Assembly (NCBI GenBank): GCA_018136815.1
Contig: CM030931.1
Coordinates: 2,335,398-2,399,397 of the forward strand
Length of the DNA stretch: 64,000 nucleotides
Source: Isochrysis galbana
Taxonomy: Eukaryota > Haptophyta > Isochrysidales > Isochrysidaceae
Reading direction: 5' to 3'
The notes below the pieces were generated by a model. That model searched no databases. It was given only the letters and a program-made list of their open reading frames with translations, and had not been told where the DNA came from. Positions 1-12,867 of the stretch are shown piece by piece. Both the position numbers and the translations under genes were made by a program. The stretch's first letter is position 1; each line of letters opens with the position of its first letter.

Positions 1-2728
1 CCATGCCCTCCCTCCATGTTCTCGTAGTAAGTGGTTTGCGTGTGCCCACAATCCAAGAGTCGCTTCACAAAGGCACGTGCGTGGTATGGGTGCACGCGGT
101 CATCACGTGTCGACGTCGTCATCAATACTGGTGGGTAATTTGTCGACTTCGCTGAGGGCTCCACGTTATGATAGGCAGAATAGCGATGCAGGAACTCCTC
201 CCAATCAGGTGTGTCTGGGTCGCCATATTCAGCCATCCAGCTTGCTCCTGCAAGAAGCTTGTTGTACCGCTTCATGTCGAGGAGTGGCACGGCGCACACC
301 ACGGCGCCCCACAATTCGGGACGACGCACAAGCATGTTGCCGACAAGCAGGCCACCATTGGATCCGCCCCGGATAGCAAGCTGTTTCGCGGTGGTGACAT
401 GCGTAGCGATGAGGTGCTCCGCTACCTGCCAGCGAAAGGGATGGGGTAGGTGGATGACTCGTGGGCTGGGTCGGAGGTTGAAGAGGACGTGCGCGCGTGC
501 GTGTATGCAACGCATGGGTCTGATGCATGCGTGTTGCGGCGTGGTAGGGGTAGGGCATCTTAGGCCATACACCGCTTCAAAGTCCTCGTAAGCACGTGCT
601 CGGTTGCGCTTCAACGCGGCTTGGTGCCATCTCGGGCCAAATTCGCCGCCACCACGGATGTTGGCAACAGCGTAGGCGCCACCGGCTTCAAGCCATCCGG
701 CGCCGATTACGGACTGGTAGGTTGGGGTTAGGGAGACCTGTTTCAAAGAGGGGAGCCGTAGGCAAGGTGAGCCGGAGGCCGAGACGAAAATGTTCGCAGC
801 GAGATTAGCTCGCCCCTCTCAGTCGAGACCTGCAAGAAAGATGGCTTCAAAAAGGCTGGCTAGCTGCTGCCCGCACTTCAAATCCGCCGTAGCCATACAG
901 CAACGTGGGGACTGGGCCGTCACTCTGTGCTTGCTTGATGAGAAAGTATGGCACGGACGTCCCGTCGGCTGAGGTTGCAAATTCTTGAGACACCTATTGT
1001 CAATCGGTAAAGAGACAAGCGGCAAAACGTTGGGAAACGAGCACATGGGTGATCGTCGGGAGGGCAGTCCGCAAGACCTGCAGTCCCGCTGCGTTGAAGG
1101 AGTAGGGAAGCGAGCGAAGAAGCTGGGCGTCATCGATGAGAGAGGTGATGTTCTTGGAAACGTCCCCGATGGAGAGCGCATTGGGCTGGAAGGGCGGGAG
1201 GGGGATGTAAGCTCGCACTGAGTGAATGGCGAATGGCACCATATCCACCTTCTTCACAAATCGAAACATCGGCATACCCAAGCTGATCCCAATGGCCCAC
1301 CTGAACGAAGCTCCAGGATGTCACCCACACCTCATTTGAGCGATCCGGGTCAACCGCAGACAATGCGAGCCCACCGATCTCCTGCTCGACCGGGGCAGTC
1401 TGTGCATCATCATCGATCCAACCTCCCTCCTCTGTGTACGACAAACATATTGTACGAGTCTTGACGGTGTCCAGGATCGTGAGGAGAAGCTTGTCTCGAG
1501 TGCGCGTGTAGGTTTGCAGCGCACACCACTCAGTAGGAGTGAACACACTTTTCGCTAGCCCTGCGAGCTTCTTACTCGAGGAGGAGTCCAGAGCTTGTAG
1601 CGGTACTGCCAGGAGCGAGCCAGCGGGGTGTCCATGCCATGCACTGCGGAGCGAAATGAGAATCTGCGAGCCAAACTGGCCGAGGTCGGCGTCATCGGGA
1701 ACCACGCCCTCGAGCTCGACCCACTCACTGAGCTTGTGAGCGTTTGTGGCATCGGCTAGTTCATGGCCCACAGGTGCACTGATGAGCCGAAAGCAGTACG
1801 TGCTAGTGTAAAAGCTGGTTGATCGCGTGCGCCATTCGATGCGAATGCCTTGGTGTCGAGAAATGTACCCGGATACGGACACGTCTTCAGCCCTGCCCTC
1901 ATAGACCACTGGAGCCTCTCTGATCGACGTGCCGCGCTTCCACTGCCGCACTAGGCGCGGGTAGCCAGAGCTCGTCATTTCGCCCTCAGAGAGCTCTGTG
2001 CCGACAAGGAGCTCGTCTTGGCTGAGCCAGGAAACACGGGATTTCCCCTCCGGCACCACGAAACCACCCTCAGATTCCCGAATGAACTCCTTCGTCACAA
2101 GGTCAAACTCACGGACGACCATTGCATCTGCCCCACCACGGCTGAGCTGCATTAGCGTCCGTGAGGGCACCCATTCTTCGCTCCCATCGTCAAACAGCAC
2201 GTGACCCTTATACACCCACGACTCGCCCTCCGCCTCACAAAGATAGTCAATCGACAGCACCGTCTCCCATGCCGGGTGACCAGCGCGGTACGATTCCAGG
2301 TCGGTGCGCCGCCAAACTCCACGCGTATTCTCCGCGTCACTCCAAAAGTTGTAGAAATGGTCCCCGATCTTGCGCAGGTAGGGGATTTTATCCTTGCTGG
2401 TAAGGATGCCGTAGACGCGTTCGTACAACGCAGCCTTGCTTGGCTCGCCCAGCCGCTCGACAGCTCTCTCATTCTGCGCGCGCACCCACTCAAGTGCTCT
2501 GTCTCCGTCAACCTCCTCGAGCCATGCATGCTCGCCGTCCTTCTGAGCCCAGAGGGCAGGGAGCTCGGGTATGGCGGCGGCGAGGCGGTGGAGCCCACCC
2601 CTCACCACCTTACTATGTGCCTGCACTGCGTGCAGTTGCAGCGCGTGCGTGCCGCGGCAGAGCGTCAGGGCGGCGAGGGCAGTCTGCAGTGCCGCCCCCA
2701 TCCGCACGCACGCCGCGGCCACTCCCAC
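1..2728 (-). CDS. Prolyl oligopeptidase (S9A), 3' end outside window
   Basis: Serine peptidase that cleaves small peptides after proline. Five exons are read on the minus strand: 2728-1301, 1185-1078, 993-877, 737-573 and 425-<1, all joined in phase 0. Exon 1 carries the S9 N-terminal region (WLEEVDGDRALEWVRAQN) and the beta-propeller; exon 3 carries TLLYGYGGFE; exon 4 carries VANIRGGGEFGPRWHQAALK; the last exon carries the nucleophile motif GGSNGG, the acid motif DDRVHP and, at the window edge, EGGH with the catalytic histidine. The triad therefore looks complete and only the last few codons are missing. The N-terminus (MGAALQTALAALTLCRG) resembles a signal or transit peptide; a second Met ten codons in is an alternative start. 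The introns are 84-147 nt. The family call is firm; exact substrate and location are inferred. Confidence 0.93.
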
Positions 2729-3004
2729 TCTACAAATGTGGAGTACTGTTAGGTTTCACAGTGACCAGTCTTCACACCAGGCACCGGGCACCGGGCACCA
2801 GGTGCTGAGGACACAGGTTTTTAAAAACTCTTGAAGATGCCTACTACTGCTACTAGGACACTTCCGCTCAGGGATCCCAAGAGTCTAGGAACCTCCCTTT
2901 ATGGATGTATTTGACTCTAAATTTAGTGTACGTATCATTGTTGGGGAAGCATTGTTCGCATTCTTCTCTTGTGAAAGCGGTGGCATCTAACGTCCGCGTT
3001 TACG
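2729..3004. other. Upstream region of the peptidase gene
   Basis: This holds the presumed promoter of the minus-strand peptidase. A short GGGCACC-type direct repeat lies near 2780-2805. I see no TATA box or further gene. Confidence 0.4.
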
Positions 3005-3060
3005 TTAGGTCTTAGGTCGCGTTCCGTCGTTCCGTCAAATATGGACAGACTCAAGTTGAG
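3005..3060 (-). repeat. Family D end fragment
   Basis: Contains the family D signature GTTCCGTC...GGACAGACTCAAGTTGAGCC, in the same orientation as the copies at 21200 and 61733 and inverted relative to those at 13545, 26811, 50999 and 55262. It is diverged and ends next to a GT microsatellite. Confidence 0.55.
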
Positions 3061-4228
<1,168 letters not shown>

Positions 4229-4392
4229 TCTTGTTTGTTTGGCCCTATAGCAGGTTTGTTGTATGCATCTTATGCTACTACTTCTTTTGTCGCTCTATTC
4301 AAATTTTGAATGCTGGCAAATCCATAAACCGATATTTATGGTCTCCGACCGACGGTCGTTACGAGAAGACCGGGTCGGTCGCACTGTAGTGC

Positions 4393-5060
4393 ACCAAGGG
4401 GAAGAAACACCAAAGGGGCCAAGGGCTTGCATGTAACTTGCATCAAGGGGAAAGATTCCCTCACCTAAGAAGCGAACCTTCACCGATCTCCAAGGGGAGA
4501 TGGCAAATTAAACCTCAAATCTCGAGCGGATAGAGCAACCGACTCGCTCGCCAAAAACCTTGACCGAGAAGAAAGAAGCAAGGACCTACAAGCCAAGGGT
4601 AGCGGACCTAGGGAACGTGAGAGGAAATTTCCGAACGCCAACGCCAAACGCCGGAAGGCAACGAAACCCTAACCAAGCCAAGCGGAACCTACGAAGAACA
4701 GGCCTGGACGACAACGAAAGTGAAAGTGAGCAAGTCCCAAGCAAGAACCGGAACTCAACAAGAAACAACAAGCCTTGCAAGAAGCTAAACAAGCCTTCAC
4801 AAGGTAACCCGAGAGCCTGAGACAAGCGCGCGGCGAGTGACAGGCAACCTGGCTCCTTTGGGTCAAGATTACCCGAAAGGAGGAAACTTGGAATCTAGAC
4901 CTGACAAACAGGCTAGAAGGAAAGAAACGAGAACTCGAATTCTAGATCGCTAGGGACGAACCCTACCAACCTAGATGTACCTGAGCTTCGCCGTGTGGCC
5001 GCACGACGAAGGACCTGGAAACAAGAGCCTGGAAATCGCATCATCTAGGATGAATGCGAC
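4393..5060. repeat. Long dispersed direct repeat, copy 1
   Basis: About 668 bp, nearly identical to 63046-63711 in the same orientation. Both begin CCAAGGGGAAGAAACACC and end at CATCTAGGATGAATGCGAC, with a few substitutions and one small length difference near 4653. It could be a long terminal repeat or the end of another element; I see no terminal TG/CA or tandem site duplication that decides it. It is not obviously coding. Confidence 0.85.
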
Positions 5061-6989
5061 ACCCCCCGACTAAGATCGAGACGTCTCCCGATGTCGAGCG
5101 GTGAACCTGGAAACAGAGACCTGGAACCTGGAACCTGAGCTGACCAGAGGTCAGAATCGGAACAAGAAGCAACGAAACATAGCGAGCGAAACGTGGAGAC
5201 AAGAACACCCTTTGGATCCAAAGCGAGCACGAAATCGGCGGCTTAACGCGGCGTCCTCTTTCGTACGCACTGCCCCACCCACTTCTCCCTTTTACAGGAG
5301 CTTTGCTCGGGTGTTGCGCCGGGTGTAGAGCGCAGGCAGCACGCGTTCATCACCTCCATGATTCGCTCGGACGGAAACTTGAACTCGGAGCCCTAGCCGA
5401 GGCGTGGGGCTAGCCTAGGGGGACGGGTCCCTTACCCAAGACATGGGATCAACGAGGATGGAGCCTGGATCGAGTGCGCGAAGACGGCGCATCGAGAACG
5501 AGAGGAAGAGGAGTATCCCTGCCGGAGAGCCGAGAGAAAGAGGAGACGCCGGCGTCCGTGTGGGGCGCGACGAGAGATCGTAATCGACGGCCACTGCGTC
5601 TCCCGAGTCTGGGGTGGCCACGGCGTGAGCGCGGAAAGCCGCAGCTCCCTTGGAACCTTCAACTTCATTGACTCCGGAAGCCGACCCTTCCGGGTCGGGA
5701 ACCAGGTCAGAAACGAGAACAGGTGCAACTTCGAGACGAGAGAATGAACACGATGACGGAGAAATATAACGAACCGGGGAGAGAGGTACCCCTTGATGAC
5801 GGCGGGGCATAGTCCCGGTAGGCTGGGCTTCGGAAGCTGATCACCTCAGCTTCACCCACTTCAGACTCATCATCTCGAAGGTGAGGAGGCGGATCAAATT
5901 GAATCAGAGGGAGGGGACCCTCCTCCACCTCATTGGCCAACTCAGCGACGCTGAAGTTGGCTTCATGCGGGAGAGGGTCATGCCCCACCATGGCCCGCTG
6001 TAATTGCACCCGGTGGGTGACAAAGGCAGCGGACGGAGGCTGACCATCCGACACGAGCTGGTCGGAGCCAATCATGGGGATAGCAGCCGGAGTGATGGGT
6101 GGCATTGGCGCAGCCTCAGTGGCCGTGGGATCACTCGGGAATCCCACGGGAACAGAAGCTGCAGCGGGCAGAGAAGGTTCCTTGAGAGGTTCCTCCTCTG
6201 CCGTCCCTTATCCCAGAGTTCTCAGAGTGTCGCCCCATGGCCGCACCCTGTGGAGCTCTGGGCCAGCCGTCCCAGCCTGCGTCGCCCTATGCCCGCGCCG
6301 GCGGTGTTCCCGCCGGTGCTCCGCCTCCCCCCAGCCCCAGTGCCCCACGTGCTCAGTCCCTTGTGAGCCCTGATGTCTCTGGCGCGTCCCCTTTGTGTGT
6401 TCAACATTCCTTTGAGTCTCACCCCACTCACACAGCCACAGTCACTGCGCCACTCTCACCACAGTGTAGAAGTCGGAGATGAATGCACCGTTGTGCCATG
6501 CTCCGGGTCGCGCTCCATCGCAACCAGGTATTAAAAACATTTTTGAGGGTGTCCGCTACGCTTCTAGTGACTCACACCACTCCGGTATCGCGCTCGCAAT
6601 CGCCTAAACCCCACGACACTCTCACCCCCGCACCCACTACCCCCCCTACTAAGGGGGGTGAGCCCGCGTGCACTACGACGGGCCAGGCGGGGGGGGGCGG
6701 GGCGGGCTGGGGCTGGGGCAGGCCTGTCAACTATGTCCTGTAGACAAACGAAAACGCGTGCGTTGCTCACATTATATTTTCTCTGAATTGTCGGGGACGT
6801 TTGGGTCGTTCTCTTCTCGAGTCCGAGCCGCTCTATCGCCGCTGTCCCGGTTGCCTGTTGTCGAATCATCTGCGGACTAATTCATGGAAACGTGCGCGTT
6901 TCTTACCTTCTTTGGTCTGCGAGTGACGGTCCATTTTTTGTCCTTTTTGTGCGTTTCTTCGTTCTCAGGTCGTCGCGTGCCGCCTGCTG
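5061..6989 (-). other. Repeat-flanked region with doubtful minus-strand ORF
   Basis: Minus-strand frames at 5707-6147 and 5415-5810 read as low-complexity Pro/Glu/Ser-rich protein (for example PLPLIQFDPPPHLRDDESE). They lie next to the long repeat at 4393-5060, so they may be remnants of a repeat-borne ORF (possibly a retroelement capsid-type region), but no diagnostic motif is visible. From 6190 to 6990 I see nothing interpretable. Confidence 0.2.
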
Positions 6990-7412
6990 CGCGCGCCATG
7001 GCGCCATGGCCCCCATCTGGGGGAACCTGCAGGTCCCCCCAGCTGGCCGGTTGGGCGGCTCATGCATGGGGGCAGTGGAGGCTAGGGCTTTGCCCCTGGC
7101 CCCCCCTGCCTCCCCCTCGCTCGCCTCGCCGGCCTCGGGGGCCGTCCTGACCGCCTTGTGGGTCTGTGGCTCAGAGAAGATGGGGGGGTCAGTACGATTT
7201 GGTGTGGGTCTGGCCGAGGGAGTGCGAGTTGCGCTCCGCGGTCTGGGAAGGTCTGGCTGGGTGTGTTGAGTGAACAGCACATGCCAAAAGGCATGGCTTG
7301 AGGGTGACTACAGCCCCCCCCGGCCCCCTGAAGGGGCGTTAATGCCTGAGGCACCCCCCCATGACCCCTACTCTAAGAGTAGGATGATCGCGACCAGGTA
7401 TAAACTTAGTGA
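6990..7412 (-). mobile_element. Diverged family A copy
   Basis: Reads, on the minus strand, as a diverged relative of family A. A head hairpin (ACTAAGT-TTAT-ACCTGGT, at about 7391-7410) is followed by a GC-rich body with the GGGGGCAGTGGAGGCT block shared with 38872-39600 and 21890-22080. The 3' part is missing or unrecognisable. Confidence 0.5.
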
Positions 7413-7791
7413 GCTAGGTCAAAACAAGTGGAAGTGGGTCGATTCGCGGATGCGACACAGGGGTACGTGTGGGCAAGATTACGGCAAGATGTGGTTGAAA
7501 CCGCCGTGAGTTGGTGCCCTCCATCCCGCATCAGGCAAACATTGTAGCAAGACTATCTTTCCTTCCACAGCAAGCACAACAACAACAACAACACTATCTT
7601 GATATATACCATAGTCGCAACGTATGCAGTGTGTGCAACGTAATGACTTGCTGTTTCATCACTCGAGCGCACAGCGCATGTTCTTGAAGCTAGCCAGCGG
7701 CAAAGGCCTCACTGGTGATAGCATCACCCTTGCTCCTTGGCGCACGTATCATCTCCAGGGCTTCGTCGCGCCTTCCCCGCCAGATGATTTC
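7413..7791. other. 3' flank of the DNAJB13-like gene
   Basis: Contains a short CAACAA run near 7575 and no gene I can support. Confidence 0.3.
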
Positions 7792-8875
7792 CTATGACAG
7801 AGTCTTCTTGATGGCCACCTTTTGGGCTGGGGTAAGCGTCTCGGGGAAGATGGTTTCGAACTGAATCACAAGATCGCCCTTCACTCCCGTCGCCGCGTCC
7901 AGCATGCCCTCACCCTTGACGACTTTAGTCACGCCGGGCGCAACTATTTGTGTGACAGGCACACTAAGCTCGCGGCCGTCAAATGTCGGGATGGACAACA
8001 CCTTACCACAAAGAGCCTCTATAAGCGTGATCTTGGCTGTATAGATCAGAGTGCTGCCGTCACGACTCCATGAATCCTCCGGGGTCGTCACCATCAGCAC
8101 CTAACATGGAGAGCAAAGAGAGGAAGGCGTGAGCATTCACGCGAGATGACGTCGTTTGGACGCAGGGCTTCGGGCAGCTGGAGGAGCAATAAATTGAGAG
8201 ATGCTTAGGGCATGCTGTGGTGCTCACCTGCACGTCTGCAGTCTCACTGTCAACACCTTCATCGCCAGCCGATGGATATACCGCAACAGTCCCATCCTCC
8301 CACCCCGGTACGACGCGCAAGTTGATCGCCTCGACTTTTTCAGCCGTGGTGTTATCAGGCAGGAGTACCCGACGAGAGTATGTAAGCTTCTTCATCACTC
8401 CGTTATATATGTCGGAGAGAGTAACTGGCATCTCGACAACGAGAGGTTTTGGCTTCGCCGGCCGCTTGATGAGTGTCATCCCTGTCAGCTCGCCGTAGAA
8501 CTCGGGCGAGACGCCATCGATCGGGCCTAGCAGGTCAGTGAACGGAGACGCAGAGCCAAAGAACTTTGAGAAGACGTCTTCTGGTTTGGTCGAGAACGCA
8601 TACTTCCCTCCAGTGACCCCACCTGACCCATCCGGGATGCCGTTCTTGAGCCCGTTCTCACCGTACCTGTCGAATACCTCCCTACGTACTGGGTGAGATA
8701 GTACATCGTACGCCTCGCACACGAGCGGAAACATCTTGTCCGCCTGCGGCTTGTCCGCCGTGCGCTCAGGGTGCCACTTGAGCGCTAGCTTGCGGAAGGC
8801 GTTGCTGATATCGTCGTTGGTGGCCGAGCGCTTGATCTCGAGGATCTCATAGTAGTTGAGCGCGGCTGCCGGCAT
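7792..8875 (-). CDS. DNAJB13/RSP16-like radial-spoke Hsp40
   Basis: Type II J-domain protein of about 318 residues, close to the usual 316 of DNAJB13. Two exons: 8875-8228 and 8100-7792, joined in phase 0 (CAG|GTGAGC ... TTAG|GTGCTG). The J domain covers about residues 5-75 (YYEILEIKRSATNDDISNAF, ALKWHPERTADK), followed by a GIPDGSG linker and the two substrate-binding domains (SRRVLLPD, VVPGWEDGT, VVKGEGML, PETLTPAQK). The J-domain HPD motif, needed to stimulate Hsp70, reads HPE; DNAJB13 proteins of other organisms also depart from HPD. In known organisms this protein sits in the axonemal radial spoke, so a motile flagellum is implied. I start at the Met directly before the J domain; the longer upstream frame is a translated GA repeat. 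Confidence 0.92.
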
Positions 8876-8897
8876 CAGGCGCGCAGCAGGCAGGGAG

Positions 8898-8947
8898 TCT
8901 CTCTCTCTCTCCCTCTCCCTCTCTCTCCCTCTCCCTCTCTCTCTGTT

Positions 8948-8990
<43 letters not shown>

Positions 8991-8992
8991 CC
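8898..8992. repeat. CT-rich microsatellite in the 5' leader
   Basis: CT/CCCTCT run immediately upstream of the DNAJB13-like start codon. On the transcript strand it is a GA-rich leader. Similar pyrimidine/purine tracts precede the genes at 32560 and 61063. Confidence 0.85.
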
Positions 8993-9613
8993 CACCCACC
9001 CACTCTCTCTCGGCGCCCCGCTCCCCCTCTCTCTATCGCTCCCTCCCTCTCGCTCACCGATGAGATGGAACGGCCTACAGGATGCCTACGCGGTATAAGA
9101 GTATAATCCAGAGGCATACCGGGGGGGGGAGATCTGATAGTCTGGTAGCAGTACAATAATATCATTCAATAATTTCAAAAGGTGTTTTGTATCAAGCCGC
9201 GATGCGACATGGGGATTTTTAATTATGTAACGAGAGTTAGTGCTGCTACTTCCACGAGCCTTGTACAAACTCGCCGAGCCACACACGCATGACACATGAC
9301 CATGACCGCTCTAACGACACCAGACATGAGCATAAGACACAAGTTAAAAAAATCTTAAAAATCTAGCCGCTACTTGCACGGCGTGAGGCAGATTGCTGGT
9401 GCTACTCCTAACTACCCTCCCTATCCTACCACCATCCCCTTCCCCTCCCCCCGATTCCTTCTCTGGAAGACCGGGGGAGGGGGGGCCGCGCGCGCTGCGC
9501 GCTGCTTCGGCCGGGGGCGTGAGACAGAGGGGGTAAGAGTGAGAGATCTAGGTGTACGTCCCGCCCCCCGGGGGCAGTCGATCAGTAGGAATCTTCGTCC
9601 TCGCCCGAGTGAG
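8993..9613. other. Intergenic, no gene seen
   Basis: Mixed sequence with a G run near 9120 and a C-rich stretch near 9440. I see no gene or known repeat. Confidence 0.3.
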
Positions 9614-10190
9614 TTATGTTATGTTCCGGATGCCCAGCTCGGTCGCCGCTTGCATCAGGGCGTCCGAAATCTCCAAGTTGAAGTCTTTGTCGACGGTGTA
9701 TAAGGGAGTGATCATCTTGCGCAAATGTTTGTTGCTCGGGGCGTGTAGCCCTAATCTTTCTCTCTGGGTCTTCAGGCGTTGGAAGAAGCCTACCTTCGCC
9801 TTGACTAGCATGTGGTATCTCGAGAGAACGGCTTTCAGAATGGCTTTCGCCGATCTAGCTTCCGCGTTTCCGTGGTTCCGTAGTGGACGTTGTAGAAGTC
9901 CGTTAGTATGTACCTCCATGCCAAATGCCAGGATACCTAGATATCCCGAGGAGGGGTGGGGTCTGTCGACTTGATAGTTGATAGCAAAAAGGCCACTGTG
10001 CCGCCTCGTGTTGTAAAGGGCTTTGTACATTCATGAGCCTTTCTATGTAGGCAAAGACCGGGTCGGTCGCGTTGCTTGCAGTGTGCGAAGTGTGTTGACG
10101 ACTCGGGAGCCGTCCCGCAGAAGCGACAAGTGGCAAGTGGGGTCGCCAGCAAACCTATTGGCCATTGCGATCTTTCTATGTAGGATGTAG
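9614..10190 (-). mobile_element. LINE 3'-end relic with CCHC knuckle
   Basis: Minus-strand frames give CRFCGTAPESSTHFAHC (about 10137-10087), a Cys-X2-Cys-X8-His-X3-Cys motif like the C-terminal zinc knuckle of non-LTR reverse transcriptases, preceded by a polar segment (LHRKIAMANRFAGDP). A second stretch downstream (9614-10030) reads VLSRYHMLVKAKVGFFQRL in another frame. The upstream knuckle region matches 21720-21870. The element is broken and lacks a recognisable polymerase core. Confidence 0.5.
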
Positions 10191-10600
10191 GGACAGGCCA
10201 GAGTTTCGTTTGAGACCTGCCCAAATTTCGTTCGATATTTCGTCCATATTTCGCGTTTCGCGTTTCCCCCCCCAAATTTCGACAATATTTCGCTTGCGCT
10301 CAGCTATAATATTAGTGAGTACTAGTATAAAGTACCTATCTATTTATTACTATTACTACCTACGGCTACACGGCTACGGGCTACGGCGCACTTAGTGATG
10401 CATTAATTGATTGAACACTCTTAGGAACAAAGCACAAGGCACAAGGCACGAGTCAGACCTCACATGTCATCATTCACGTGTCACGTTGGTTGTACCGGAG
10501 CATCAATGCACACTGGAGCTGGTCGGACAACGAATTCAGAATTCATTTGCGCATCTCCAAACATGCACTTCAATAACGAAAATACTCGCTCACACGCCGG
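10191..10600. other. AT-richer spacer
   Basis: Contains an AAATTTCG-type short repeat near 10220-10290 and a TATTACTATTACTACC stretch. No gene seen. Confidence 0.3.
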
Positions 10601-10925
10601 GTGGTGGAAAGGTGGGAGGTGGAAAGATGGGCGGTGGAAAGGTGGGTGGTGGAAAGGTGGGTGGTGGAAAGGTGGGTGGTGGAAAGGTGGGTGGAAAGGT
10701 GGGTGGTGGTGGAAAGGCGGGTGGTGGTGGAAAGGTGGGCGGAAAGGTGCGTGGAGATGGAAAGCTGGGAGGTGGAAAGGTGGGCGGAAAGGTGCGTGGA
10801 GATGGAAAGAGGTGGGTGGAAAGGTGGGAGGTGGAAAGGTGGGCGGAAAGGTGGGTGGAGATGGAAAGGTGGGTGGTGGAAAGGTGGGTGGTGGAAAGGT
10901 GGGTGGCGAAGAAGTGGGTGGTGCG
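10601..10925. repeat. GGTGGAAAG minisatellite
   Basis: About 325 bp of imperfect 9-15-bp units built from GGTGGAAAGGTGGG. The Gly/Trp/Lys-rich and Pro/His-rich frames across it are translations of the repeat, not genes. Confidence 0.97.
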
Positions 10926-10976
10926 GGGAAGGAGGACGCGTCCGTGGATGCTTGGAAGACGATATATTTAGAATTG

Positions 10977-12181
10977 TTAACGGCGAGAGGATGCCTCCAT
11001 CAGTGAATTGGTCTGATGGCAATCATCTACATACATGAAGTCGATGTCCTGACCCAAGTCCTCTATAGGTGGGAATTGATTCGTAGTGCAATACTCCCAC
11101 AGAAGCTTCCCGTTGCGACGTGCAGACAGGTGAGGTGACACTTGACGGGTCTCTTCGTCTGGTTCCTTAGGACGCTTCACAGAAGAGGAGTCCATCGCGA
11201 TTCTGGTACGCGGGGAGGGCGACAGGGGAGAGGAGGGCTGTGAAGGGGGGCTGGTAAGGGTGGGCGGCAGGGGGTGGGGCGGGGGCGGACTTCAGGGAGC
11301 TGCTCAACTGCAGGGAACTGCTCGACTGCAAAGAACTGCTCAACTGCAGGGAACTGCTCAACTGCAAAGAACTGCTCACCCTTCCTCGTCTCCTCCCTAT
11401 AGACGTGTGATGAAACTTGTTGTCTGCTTTTACGCGGTCGGTGCTCTTTGGTATGGACATACACCCATCAGATTTGCAGAGTCTACTTGGTGCTGTGTGT
11501 GAGACGTGGATCGCGATTTCAACGAGATATCGACCCTGCCCCAAATCGAGTGAATGGAGTCAGACCACGTGTGGGTTTCAACATGTGAAGTGTCAAGTAA
11601 CCTCCAGGTGACAACGAAAGGTGTTAGCAGGGATGGGGATAATTGAACGCTTTTGGTCTTGGGGGTCCGCTCGCTTGCGCGCGAGGGAGGTGGGGGTTGC
11701 TGAGTGGGTTGAGGCTGAGCTTGCTGTGCTTGTGCTGGCTGCTGTCCCTTGGGGCCAGCCGCCTCGGCGTAGGATTTCTGCGAGCTGTTCTTTGAAGAGT
11801 TGGAGGCCGTAAAGGCCCCCAGAATGGATTGTTGTGTGAAGTGTGAAGTGCCCGCCCACGAGGGGTGCACAGTTGGTAGGAGTTGCCTCCATGGGTGTGC
11901 CAGCTGCCACACCCCATGGGGAGTCCTTGCGTGGGTGGCTGAGCGGCGGGGCTGGCGGTCTGAGTCTGGCTCAGAGTCTGCTGGTCAGCAGGGAACAAGG
12001 CCCTGCCTGCTCCCTGCTTCTGTGGCTGCCTGGGAGGTGATGGGAGCGGCGCCATCTCGACGTCGTGGTCGGGCGGTGCGGAGGCCTGTGAGCGCTTAGG
12101 CTCCGGCGGCTTGGGGCGGCCCCGTTGGGGCGTCGTGGCGGCGGGGGGCTGGGGAGTGGGAGCGGTCGGCGCGCGCTCCAT
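10977..12181 (-). mobile_element. Possible LINE ORF1-like remnant starting MERAP
   Basis: On the minus strand an ATG at 12181 opens a Pro/Gln-rich frame (MERAPTAPTPQPPAATTPQR). Further along, another frame holds KSYAEAAGPKGQQPAQAQQ; the KSYAEAA stretch is common in ORF1 proteins of non-LTR retrotransposons. An 18-bp tandem repeat (11301-11378, Ser/Leu/Gln-rich) and a last stretch SARRNGKLLWEYCTTNQF (10977-11195) follow. The start is preceded by the hairpin AACTAT-TGTT-ATAGTT (12203-12188), like family A heads. The frame is not continuous, so either introns or decay are present. No reverse transcriptase is nearby. Confidence 0.35.
11301..11378. repeat. 18-bp tandem repeat
   Basis: Four to five units of TGCTCAACTGCAGGGAAC with alternating GGG/AAA variants. 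Confidence 0.9.
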
Positions 12182-12261
12182 CGCTACAACTATAACAATA
12201 GTTAAGCACAAGACACAAGTTACACGTTACAAGTTACAAGTTGTATGTACTCAAGCTGTAA

Positions 12262-12650
12262 TGTGTAGACACCCAACAGCGTTACCCGAACTCCACGAGG
12301 CGGAACCAACGCACTTCAAGCGTGCCCGGACGACCTAACATTGACGGTCTATCGGTCGCCAACTACAACTGGGATGCTCCATCAGAAAGGCTTCAATTGG
12401 AGGATACGGACCGTGGGGTGTATCGAGACCACCAATGGCGTCATGATATCAGCTGTCAAGCAGATGCAGATGTCAAGCTCATAGCCATCGACCCGGGCAT
12501 CAAGAAGAAACTGCAGATTGCCTCAGCTCCTTTGTCGCGATGCGCTAACGCGACGAAGCTTGCGGAGCTCGTTGCAGCTGAGCCAAAAGCCGTTTTTTGG
12601 GAAATTTCTTCCAAAGAATGGGTGGACTACGCGGGAACCAAGCGCTGACA
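12262..12650 (+). pseudogene. Possible Fanzor/TnpB-like nuclease fragment
   Basis: An open frame of about 128 codons contains VKLIAIDPGIKKKLQIAS followed some 30 residues later by FWEISSKEWVDYAGTKR. A hydrophobic strand ending in DPG and a later aromatic-x-(I/L)-S-x-x-E-(W/Y)-x-x-x-x-G segment resemble the first RuvC-like motif of Fanzor/TnpB proteins. No ATG opens the frame and a stop follows at 12646. The rest of a RuvC domain (second Glu motif, zinc finger, last Asp) is not seen, so at most this is a remnant. It is directly followed by the family E tandem array. A chance ORF is possible. Confidence 0.35.
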
Positions 12651-12867
12651 AGGAGCTGACTGGTCGATCCGCTTTCAGTCTTTACCCGCTGCGTCGGAAA
12701 TTGGTTCCGCGGTATGCGCACTTCGATCAAACGGCCCTGCGCGACGTTCTGCGCCTTGGTCGGGTCAAGGCCAAAGCCAAGGACAATACCAACGACTGCA
12801 TCGACACACTGGGACTACCTCCGCTATGCGCTGTGTCATCTGCTTCCGCCGCATTCGCCGTGCCCCC

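Noticed and set aside
2152-2598. ORFs overlapping the peptidase gene on both strands
   Set aside because: Shadows of the conserved S9A reading frame.
10411-11038. Several 140-190-codon ORFs rich in Gly, Trp, Lys or Pro, His
   Set aside because: They are translations of the GGTGGAAAG minisatellite in different frames.
11301-11378. CRISPR-like regularly spaced repeats
   Set aside because: Contiguous 18-bp units without spacers, in a spliced eukaryotic genome.
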